Source: Liolophura sinensis (lineage: Eukaryota > Mollusca > Polyplacophora > Chitonida > Chitonidae). Taken from it: a stretch of 64,000 nt of DNA. Position 1 is the first letter of the stretch, and the number at the start of each line of letters is the position of its first letter. Below are positions 47,906 through 60,100 of this stretch, piece after piece. The DNA lies in assembly GCF_032854445.1 (NCBI RefSeq), contig NC_088302.1, forward strand, positions 23,509,788 through 23,573,787, written 5' to 3'. The position numbers were made by a program, and so were the translations under genes. Under the pieces are notes generated by a model that was not told where the DNA came from, made no database searches, and was given only the letters and a program-made list of their open reading frames with translations.

Positions 47906-48168
47906 GAATGAAACTCTATGTGTAACAATCAGCACAGCTATAGCTCCATCATAAGCCACATAAAAGCACGTTCATAAAACACGTGATAAAAATGTTTTCA
48001 CCATTCTGCGAAAAACAAAATGGTATGCATAATGGTTGTCCCTGCATAGTGTAATTGTCTTCACAAATCGATATATAGTAGCATATACACGTGGAGAATT
48101 TCGTGGGATAAAGACACTTGTTCTGCACAACACAATCAAGGATGGCACCGTAAGTTTGGCAAGAAAGC

Positions 48169-48189
48169 TCATTCTTTCTTCAAGATGAC
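48169..48189 (-). CDS. Possible last exon of the CA-related protein
   Basis: After acceptor TCTTTCTTTGCAG, phase 0 reads VILKKE and a TGA stop. This would give a C terminus much shorter than in vertebrate CA10/CA11. I found no better match to the usual tail between 48 and 50 kb, but the true last exon might lie further left. Confidence 0.35.
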   Translation of the reverse strand, partial: VILKKE

Positions 48190-51100
48190 CTGCAAAGAAA
48201 GACAATCTCTTTGAAAATTGTAAAGAAGAATTTTTCAGAAATTAGCTACAACATCTATTTAACCACTGAGAAAAAACTTCGATGAAGCTAACCCTTGTAC
48301 TCCAGATATGACAGACATTTTAATCGTAACCTACCAATATACTGATAAATTTCCACTTTAATGAAGTCTTCAAATGTGCAAACCCCTGTACAAACTGTAT
48401 GTTGTACTGTTTAATTGAAAACACCCCTTAGAACTATTCTTCTGCTACTTATATACTACAATTCCTCGATGAGAATAAAATGGTCTGCTGTATTCATGAC
48501 TAATGAATGTTTAGTAGAATGCATTGTCGCAACTCTATAAATGTCAAGTATAGGAGAACCAGAAAATTCTTTTGTGCATATTCATTCTCCGGATTTTCCA
48601 ATGTCCAAGGAGTGTCTGTAATTTCTCATTTATCATACTCACAATACAATGTTTCAATTGGACCTTGATGCCAAAGATTTTGAAAGATGGACATGAATTG
48701 TTCGCCTAGAGCCCGCTGTGTTCGCTGTTGCTACATGGATGGAAACTGGCAGAGACTTCCTGATTACATGTATATATGGTTTATGCCTAATTTCTATCTA
48801 ATTTCTAAGCTCGATTCGGTCGACTTTTAGGGTTCAAAAGTGCCTTCCTGAATAGCCATTTAGTGACTGATGTTTTTGGTAGTTGTATCAGACACAACAT
48901 CCGCCGTCATGACAATGGCTTTCCTTAAAAAATATTTATCGGTTGGATATGATCACGAGTTTTGTGAATTGTACATGAATAGCGAAGATTGAAAGTTTAC
49001 TCCCGGCACTGAGGTTTCCTCAGCCCAAAAACCTAGCTCACCCGTATAGGTTGGAAAACTCTTGAATGCGGCGTCCGGTGTCACTCAGATAATTTATTTA
49101 CTTATTTATTTATTTATTTATTTGATTGTTGTTTTACGCTGTACTCAAGAATATTTCATTTATATGAGGGCGGCCAGCATTATGGTTGTTGGAAACCAGG
49201 CAGACCCTGGAGAGGAAGCCAGCATGAGCTGGACTTGAACTCACGACGATCATTGCTTTTCGCTAGTGCGCTAACCAACTGAGCCATGAAGGCCCCCCAC
49301 TCAGATAAATATATTTATACGTTATTTCAGCGTAAATGACAGTATTCTATCAAAATGACGTCACACACAAAGCTGTGTACTTACAGAATTTGTCAATGGG
49401 CCTCCCTTTTCAGGCGTGACGTCACGGGGCTTTTCTTGCAACTCCTGTCATTTTTACATGACCCTGTTTTCAGAAAATGTCCTTATTCACTGTAGTCATG
49501 GTAACAAAGAAAGAAACGTGACAGTTGGGTTTTAAATTACGTTAAGAAAAAGAAAGAATACTATCGTGTACATGTCATATTTTTACATCTGTGATTTTAA
49601 ATAAAACGTATAAAAGTCCGTATGGATATGCAGATAAATAATGCAAGGACTCATCTTCAAGAAAAAATAAATCCATCTCAAAGCTATAGTCTGACAAAGG
49701 TCCAAAAACTATTTAGGGCTGATTCTATAGTGTAGAATTTAATCATGCATTTCAGCCTATATACAGCGGAAACTTGCCGTTAGCTGTATGGGTCCTAATT
49801 TAATGTTCTAAAGATACCAATAAAGAAAGTCATAGCTACCTAAATAAGACTTGGATTTCTTCATAGAACATCCTTTTTGCTGCAAGAGAAACCGCAAGAA
49901 AGATAGTATGAAACTGATTATACTGGGTCTATTTTAAGTTTACAAATAGGGTATATACATTATATATGTAATGTAAATCAGATACATTATGGATATATAA
50001 TGGTACGTTGTAGCACAAGGACGGCGGAAAAAACCCACGACTATCAGCAGGTTTCTAGCAGACCTTTCTCACGTATGACCACGGAAGAGAAGAAGCCAGC
50101 ATAAGCTGGACTCACGGCGACTTCATTGGTACGAGGCTACACACCCATTGTGCTGCACCGGCACTCTGGCCGTTCGGTTACCAGCTAATAGAGTTACGCT
50201 AGTAGGGCACACAATTCCTTTAAAAATAAACTTACAAAGTTTATATTCGTCCGTATTATTCTTCTGTTTACCGGCATGAGTGGCCGTTTGTTGTTCTTCA
50301 TCAGCATTATTGGGTTTTCTCTTCCACCTTGGTTTAGCTGGCGTAGATCGTGTAGCTGCGTGTAAAACAAAGGAAATGTGTGTTACATATCAAGCATAAC
50401 GGAAGGCTTGGTAATCGCAAAAGACACAGATTCCTAGACATCCACGTTACAAATCTATGTAAAAAAGCTAGCGTGGACAAGCATCACATGCCTTTATGTT
50501 GTTTATTTATACTATTTATGTTATTTATATTGTTACAGCGTCCGCCTCGAAGTCGGGAGACCACGGGATCAAACCTGGGTTGGGCCATACTAAAAACTTC
50601 AAAAATTGTTATTGTTGCTGCCTCACTTGGCGCTCAGCACTGAGAGGTTTGAACAAGGAAACAGGACTGGTTGCCCTGGTGTCATGACAATGTGACTGGG
50701 TGAGTTGTCACGTCTGGTGTCTTCGGCATGATACGTTAGTGACGGAAGCATTTTGTCGGCATGGACCCGCCCTGCTACATGAAAACACAGTATATGTACA
50801 CTCACATATTATTCCTCGTCATCATATGACTGAAAAATTGTTAAGTACGACTCAAATCTCCAAGCACACATATATACATATTTTATTTATTTGATTGTAG
50901 TTAATGTCAAATTCAAAGAATTCAAGTCAGTTTCCTGGATGGAGGCAACCGGAGTGTCCGGTATTATGCCATTGTACATATTCTTACCAAATCTTTTGTA
51001 ATGTAGACGGGCCTATTCATGATGACCCACGTGACTGTCTCGTGACATCCCGGTTGGGTTTGTGAACCCTCGTAAGTGACGTAGTGTTTAGTTTGTGGCA

Positions 51101-54100
51101 TGAGCTTCCCCAGCGGCAGGTGGTTAACCCTCACCTCCTCACCTGGGATGAAATATAATAGACATGTAAGAACCATTTTTGACATATTTATTTATTTATT
51201 TATTTATTTGATTGGTCTTTTACGCCGTACTCAAGAATATTTCACTTATACGACGGCGGCCAGCATTATGATGGGTGGAAACCGGGCACAGCCCGGGGTA
51301 AAACCTACGACCATCCGCAGGTTGCTAGCAGACCTTCCCACGTTCGGCCGGAGAGGAAGCCAGCATGAGCTGGACTTGAACTCACAACGACCGCATTGGT
51401 GAGAGACTCCTGGGTCATTACGCTGCGCTATCGCGCTAACCAACTGAGGCACAGAGGCCCCCATTTTTGATATAAAAACACTTTTGAAGTAATAAATGAT
51501 CAGTATGGTAATAAGTTCCACTTTTAAATATCATCTGACCAGTTTGGAAATAATCCTGCTGGCTATACCTTTGAAATAAAATGTTCTGATTTTTTAATGA
51601 AATTCCACTTTTGTAAAAAAAAAAAAGAGTTTTTAAATTTCAAAACTAGTTCACAGGATGATTTCAGAACTGGTTAATTTTTAATTTTTAATTCAAATGA
51701 GGTAAGTATTTGAAAAACGATCATCTTTTTTTTTTCAAAACTGGCTCTAATATCATACATGGTTTCTATCTACAACCCCTGTGTATTGCAGAGGTTAAGA
51801 TCGAGGGATTGCTGTGAAATGGATTGTGGTGTTTTAGTTTAGCCAATTTGGTGAGGTTTTCCACACGTTTGTGTTGGGAGGAACTTTCAATCCCTTAAAA
51901 CTTTGCCAGTGGATTTCTTTAGTATGTGGTACATTGTTTGAAATAAAGATCGTAATAATTTTTTTAAGCTTTGACCAATCAAATACAGGATCGTGCTATT
52001 CAAAGGTCAGAGCATTGAGAATATGGGATGACTTAAACGGGATTCGTTTTTCGTGTATGGAGAAATAAGCCGAGAAACCAGGGGGGGGGGGGGGGCGGGG
52101 ATGTTATAGAACCGCCATTTGAACGGAGAATATTTCAATTTCAAAGAAAGGTTCAACGCAATTGAGGCATGTACAGAGCATGCACACAGCAACTTGGCTC
52201 CAAGTTGGTATAAACATGCAACATGTTGTTTCTTGACGTTGTATATATGTAATTTACTCTTGAAGTATACGCCTGCACAAGTATTAAGGATCGTAAAATT
52301 ACGGACAAGGTCTGCTTTCAGGCTACGTCAGCCAAGCTCGTCCAGAACATTGCTCTCAGTGCAGTCGATAGGTCATCTAATGGATGATGCCGCAGGTTCG
52401 AATCCAACTCTTACTGATTCGGCTGCGGCTTTAAATAAGGTGTTTAAGGATCTGGATCAGTAACCACTGCAACTCTATGTCAAAATAAACGTCAAACAAA
52501 TCAACCATTCGTTAGCTTGTCTATTGAATGGGAGCATTGAATGAGATTCGACGCAAAATATCCGATCATTGCTTATGGAAGGTGACGTGGAATTGATCAC
52601 AATATAAATGCTTCTTGCCATTACTGACTATTCCAAAATCCTGCATAACTTCACGTCCTATGTGTATATACAGCACCATGGAGACATGGTAATAATAACG
52701 CTAGCAGAAGGCATCACACCCCTCGCAGTATGCTAACAACGGATGGTCCAGTCCTTCACATGTGTCTAAGTAGCCTGGTTAAAGCGAAGAAAGGAAAACT
52801 TTCATTTATTTAAAATACTCCCACGATGGCTAAACCGATAAAGTCTAGCTTTCCAGAAGCATTATCACATCCAGGAATGGTTCCTTTGCGTTAATACTGC
52901 ATGCAGTTACCATAAATGAATGCAGGCTTTCCATATTTATTAAGCAAGGAAGCGTTTGTGGGCCTACGTATCTCTCAATAATGCTATACCAATGGCTACC
53001 CCGATTATCTTGATAAGAATACTCTAACCTAGCCTGTACACCCGAAACAAATTCGATTAAGAATGGTAATAGTTCGATGTTAGTTGCATGAATGATTAGA
53101 CTGAGAACGTCCTGGTATATTCGGACGTTCCATGCAGGCCGTCATATCGGCAGCTATTATGTTAGGTAGGGAAGCAGGATAGAATCGGACCCGTATATGA
53201 CGTTGTGAACTCATTTTTCAACTTCTTTTGGATAATTTTTAATTGCTGTCGACAAATGTATTCTATGCATTCTTCAGTTCTCAATATATAGCGTTTCGTG
53301 AGTTTGCAGGACTACACTGAACAAAGAAACCGTTAAGTCATTGCTAAAACAATTATCGAAAAGACAAGCCAGCGGCGAGTTACCTCTGCTGACAGTAAAT
53401 TCTATATTGCATTCGAAAAACTACGAAAAATAATCAGTCTTTATTTTTTAAGGTAATATGCTAGGTTATATAACAGGCGCAGCGAGTTACTTCTTCTGGC
53501 ATTGCATTCTACTGCATTTGAACGTTTGTGTTTTGGAGGTACTGTTTCATGTTTTTTAATACCAATAATATACAAGTGCTCGTGAATGGGATCGCCGCTG
53601 TGGTGACCCTCCTTTTATCGGGTTAACTCAGTCCCCTAGAGACCCTTAAATTGCCTTTTCTCTCCACGGTCATTATTAAAAATTCAACGTACTAAGAATG
53701 ACCCTCTTTCCACTTGAAATTGGGATTTTATTGTCGATCTGCGACTGGTTTTTGTTCCAGCCAGCAGTATTATACGCGTACAGATGTATCCCCAATTTCT
53801 CCCGCGATGGTCATGGAATAGCGGGTTTCCAAAGTTCGAGGTGCTCTACGATTCAGTAGAGCAAACATTTAACTGTCTGATAATCGACATCGTGAAGCGG
53901 CGCTATAAGCTAGAAATAAGAGACAAACAGTTGTGAGGAAGACACTCTTCAGTCAGGTTTTATAGATCGTTAACGTAAAATAGGCACAGTGTTGTTTGTC
54001 GAATCCTTTTTTTTCTTTCGTCACCTATGTTAGTCGAGGAGATCTTAAGCTCAAATGTATTGAATCTACATGTTGTTTACATTGGTACGGAGTTTGTTAA

Positions 54101-57100
54101 AAAAAGCTGCCTGCAATCATTTAGCTGTAAGGCAGACATAGGAGATCAAACCCAGTGTGGTTACGAGTGTTTGAAAACAGATCATAAAAACGGATTACAT
54201 GTGATCAGCTACCAGTCATCACATTGACGTCGCTGGTTTTGTCTGCCTCACCTCGAAAATGTAACTCCTACAGTCAACTGACGTCATCATCTAACAGTCT
54301 GATGGTACTTTCACCGAACAGTCTAATGAAAATTTCGCCTAATTGTCTGATGGTGATTTCACCTAGCAGACTAACGCCGTTTCTGCTAATGGTTTACTAT
54401 TTCAACTATTTCGGGTTCGAATTCTTTTAACGCTAAAGGTTAAAAAACAGTCCAATTAAACGATTTAACCTGGCAGAAATGTTAGGTAATTATTTTTGTT
54501 TACCTTTGATATAACATGGGCATATGAAAAAAAGCGTTTCACAAAAAGTTATTTAGAGTAGACAAACGATGGCGAGTAGATGAGTGTTTGTGATCAGCAA
54601 AAGTTTTCAAACATTTTTAATAAATCAGGTGATACAGCATGACTTCCTTTTAAACGCATTTAACGAAACACTTCTATTGTCTCATGGTGTTATCGCCTAA
54701 CAGTCTGATGAAGTCGTCGTTTAACTGTCCGATGGAGCTTTCGGCTAAAAATCTGATGCCATTTTCGCCAGGACATCCTGATGGCGATTTTGAGGTCTAA
54801 TGGCGCTTTCATCTAAGTCTGAAGGTGGTCTTACCTAAAAATTGATGCTGCCGTCGCGTAACTGTCTCATACCCTTTTTGCATCTGACTGATGGCGATTT
54901 CGCCTGTCTTTTGAATGTCGTCACCATTGTTTATCAAGAGGATGACGACATATGCTTGTGTGTGTCTCCAGTGTAAAAAAAAATCATTAATGACTTTGCC
55001 TTTGACTGCTTACTCTATCCACAGCACTGGGATCACAAGAAACTCATTGTAGTCTCACCTTTAAAACGAACTTTTTCTAATGGGACTTTAAAAGATTCCA
55101 AAAATCTGTTTGAAATATTTCCAAGCTGAAAAAAAGAAACGTGTCAATACAATTAATATCAGAACATAATTCACTTTCAGTCTATCAGTAATGGGCAGGG
55201 TCTAAGCGTCCATCCAACATTCGTATACCACTCGTAAACCGTGAAAGGGCATTCCAGGTCGATAATCGCAATATACAGGTCTTTACTGCTTATATTCCTT
55301 GTACATTTACAGACCTTGTTTATTTATTTATTTGATTGGTGTTTTACGCCGTACTCAAGAATATTTCACTTATACGACAACGACCAGCATTATGGTGAGA
55401 GGAAAACGGGTAGAGCCCGGGGGGAACCCACAACCAGACCTTCCCGCTTACAGCCGGAGAGGAAGCCAGCACGAGCTGGACTTGAACCCACAGCGACCGC
55501 ATTGGTGAGAGGCTGCGTTAGAGAGCTAACCAACTGAGCCACGGAGGCCCCTCGCAGACTTTATAAAATAACGATAAAATCTAGGCTATGTGTTTAGCAT
55601 GTCCATAATGCTTGTCAGAAAAGGGCCTACTAAACAAAATCGTCTTTGGACGAAATTACCCTCCATGGATTTTGTCGATTTTTACAGATATTTGAAGTGT
55701 TCCATACCAAATACAGGGATGAATAATAAAGGACAAGAGATCAGTGAGATAGATTCACTAACATACAGACTGGTTCACCAATTGTGAGCGGACTGACCGA
55801 CTTACAGACGACCAGACTCGCAGACGAACGGACTCATTGAGGGACTGAATTATAGATGGGCTGACTCAAACAGAAACTGACTGATAAGACGGAACGACTC
55901 ACAGGCGGACTGACGGTCTATTATAATAAACCGCCAAACCTATTCAAGAACCGAGCAGTCCATATGTATTTTTTGTTTGACTGTTGTTGAACACCATGCA
56001 CAAGAATGTTTCACTTGTAAGATGGCGGTCAATGCATATCATGGGTGGAGGAAACTGGATTGTGCGGTTTTAAACCACCGACCTTTGGCAAGTTATTGAC
56101 GAATTTTCCTGTATTGGTGGAAAACAAGTCTTCAACCCTTGCAGTCTATCATACCATAATAATGTCACATGGTGTATTACTTAAGTCAATCAAGACTTTT
56201 CACTAGAACGAAAGCGCGCTTTTCATGAAAGTGCACTACGCTCAGTATGGCGATAAACAGCATTTGAATGAATGAAAACCGAGTCACCCAACCACAAACA
56301 CACCCCCCCCCCCCTCTTGCCATGAATTCCCGTCATCTATGGGTGCTTTTTTAACAGCTTGTTTTGATGATGAACCACAGTCCAGAAAAATCTATCTACT
56401 CCAAAAGTTTAAAAGTCTTCTGACTAACGTTAATAATGGCCAGATATTGGTCGGTAAAACAGAAAACAGGAAAGAGTAATATGTCGGTTTTCATTAGTTT
56501 TAGAAGTTGCTACCTCGGCTTGTGTCTCTGGAGAACAATTCTGTTATTGGGCTTGCAGTGCAGCATTATAAATGCTACAGATAAGATGTGGACTGAAGGC
56601 AGAAACTGTTAAATAAATCAATGATAAAAGAAGAGAAAACTTGATGAGCATTAGAAGTGAAGGAAGCAACTGCTATTTAAGCACAATATTTTTCTTTTGA
56701 CACAGACAGTATCAACAAACATAAGATCATCGTAAACCATATCCTTACCTCGGCGAAAACAGCCACGTTCATGAGCCCGTGGGCATTCATTTCTGCTTGG
56801 GTGTAATTTCCGTACAATTCCGCATTATACGCCAACAGCTGTATCTGTAAAAAAAAAAAAAAAAAAAAGAATATAAACTTTCTTTTTTTCCAAACACATC
56901 GGTGATTAGGAATTATTGCACCCAAAAAATTCAACGAATAGCAAGAAATATAACTTTGTTGGTATTGAATGAGCCCTTCTCGCTGTGAACTAAAATACTT
57001 CATCAGCAAATGTTTATGTTTTTATTGTCGCCGCCATATTTCTTTCCAAGATGGTCAGTCCAGTGTATAACTTTGAATGAGGAAGCAATTATTGGGAGTG

Positions 57101-60100
57101 AGCATTATTATACATTCAACAGGTGGTGTGGTTTGGCAAAACTAATAATAACAAAAAGAAAAATGACTAAAGTAACTATTATCCGAGAACTTGGAAGTAC
57201 ATACAATTAAAATTTCACAATGTAAAATCGTCGTATAATTCTGACGATAAAGTTATCTTAAATGAATTTAACTCCATGTTAACTTTTATAGTAGCTACAA
57301 GCAACAAAAACAAACAAAATTTGACTTTGTAGGATCTTTTGGCTCTATCAGTGACAACTGATTCATTTATTTATTTCACTGGTGTTTTACGCCGTACTCA
57401 AGAATATTTTACTTATACGTCAGCATTGAGGTGGGAGTAAACCGAGCAGAGCCCAGGGGAACCCACGACCATCCGCAGATTGCTGAAGACCTTCTCATGT
57501 ACGAACGGAGAGGAAGCCAGAATGAGCTGGACTTGAACTCGAAGCGACCGCATTGGTGTAGTGACAATTGATAATGAACATATCTTGTTGAAATTGTAAT
57601 CCAGTGTCATGCTACATTTAGCTAGTTTTAAACTAAGAAACTTGCAGAAAAGTAATAAGTTTACGATTAAAAAGCTTGCTAATTTCGTACCGTTACAATA
57701 ACCATCGAAGCAATTGCACTAGTTTGCTTGGCGGATTCACATTGGGATTGACTAACGAGTTTAAGGTCACGGACTTCTTTGTTAACTAGCTTTGCGTCTT
57801 GCTTTCTCCGTGGAGATTAAGGGGTAGGCCGGAGGATGGTTGCAGCGTTACTTGTGAATAATTTTACCAGTACAATTATTGAAGGCGTGGGCAAGCCCGG
57901 GAGCGCGGGAGCCCGGAATCAAGCGATGCCTCAACAGTGAGGAATGGTCGCTATATATTGACGTGCCACGTGACTCGAAACGCGGCCATGCAAGCGAGGT
58001 CAAACTAAGACATGAAAAGAATTTAGAAGAAAGGGGTAAATGGAGTTTAACTTAATTAACCCAGTTAATTACTTTTCGCAAAATCCGTCAAAGTCCTCGA
58101 TTCACATGTCTAGTTAGAATTTGACAATAGTCCTCCTTGGAAGGGCTTTGGATTCAAAACGCAGATCTGATATCACAATCGTAAGACGATTCCCTTTACG
58201 GTCACGAGTTCAACACCGGGGCAGGTCATCAAGAGGACAACGTGTTAATGTTACATCGATGACAAAATTGACCAGGCTTGATGACCTTGGTGTTGTCATT
58301 GTCATTTATCTGTCCTATAGGTGCGGATGATCCTGGTGTCAGCAACATGCATGTGTACATTACAATTGCGTATAATGCTTTATGCTTTGATTAAAATAAT
58401 TTTTCCTCTTAAGGCAATGAAAACGTGAGTTTCTTTTCATTTGTTCTAATATCCGAAAACTGTAGATTAATTTGTAAAACAAATTAGCGATTAAAATTGC
58501 TTTAGAACACAATTATAGCTACATCATAATCAGTTAATAGGCAAGGTCACTTGAGAATATTACTGTACTTGGAGATAATTTACAGATAATTAATTCCGAA
58601 ATATCTGAGTAAGTAAATATATCACTATTCTTAAAATTACATTTACAGCAGATTACTAAACACCGTCCTTTCGCGGCCTTGAATCTGGCCAGCATCGTGA
58701 TATATATCGAAATGCTCTTGTTGCCGTGGTCCCATCTGGGATCATCTGTCTCATTCAGGAAGACAAAAGCCAGCCGACACAATATTCATTAACGCCAGGG
58801 CAATACGTGTCGACCTTGGCACCCTAGAGACGCATGCGCGCATGGCCATGTTTGTTAAGTCTGGACTACAAGGCGATTTGTCCATTTACAACAGTAAATT
58901 GATTCTCATCCCGATTTGTGCTCTCCCTTGCTTACGTGTGCAACCAGATGGGAAGCAAGCCACCACTACCTCCACCCCACCCCCTCCCTCCCTCACTGTT
59001 TCCATTTTCCTGATAGTTCTGTGATGAACCCAGATTATACGGGCTCATTCACAAGCCGGCTTCCATCAAAAGCGCACTTCAAGAAATATTGGATCCCGGG
59101 CAAGAGAGCGAGAATTAAATTAATAAAGTTCAACCCCTCAATCGAATAAAATCGAATAAAAAAATCTGAAGACGATCGCAATTAATGTGTGTCCTTCTAT
59201 CCTGTGGTTTTTCGATGGTTTTTTGCCTTACGTCAGTGGTATTTGCGTACTAAAATGATCTCGGGTTATGATTGATCCCAATGTCTAAACCCTCGGATTA
59301 TATGACTTTTATCCAGACGAGGTGCACAATAGACCGTGCACAAACATTAATTTACACCAAGCTCTGCTCGCAACACTCCATTTTCCAATTTAAAGTTTTG
59401 AAATATCTCCAACATAAATTAGTATTCTGACTCTCCAGAAATGGAAGCTATTAAAAGCCTATTTCCCTGGCGTTCATATTTTTTCTTTATTATCGTTGGT
59501 TCAGAAAATGACCCACGCTACTCCTCACCGTAACATCTATACAGCCGGCGTTGATTATTACAGGTGATGAGTTAGTACAGACAATCATGTAACCACTTTC
59601 TTTTCAGCAGACTCCATTATACGTTCTCCAATATATATTAGCCATAACTCAAACCCTGTTGATTTTGGTTTTTCCCTTTCTCTTGATTGCCTTAAGAGAA
59701 CATTTTGGGAGAGAAAATGGATTATCTGTCTATTTAGACATGCATTAATTAAGGTAAGGTGCTAATAATATTAACTTGAAGAAAGTCTAGTAAAATTATC
59801 CTGACACCAGGCTCACTAGTTGTCATATCCTGACCCCCGGATAATGAAAACTCATAAGTTACATTATCATGACACCAGGCTCACTAGTTGTTATATCCTG
59901 ACCCCGAGATATTGACAACTCACAAGTTACATTATCATGACACCAGGCTCACTAGTTGTTATATCCTGTCACCGAGATAATGACAACTCACAAGTTACAT
60001 TATCATGACACCAGGCTCACTAGTTGTTATATCCTGACCCCGAGATAATGACAACTCACAAGTTACATTATCATGACACCAGGCTCACTAGTTGTTATAT

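Noticed and set aside
52119-52463. 114-codon plus-strand open frame
   Set aside because: Its second half covers a B-box-bearing SINE-like fragment, and there is no protein family match.
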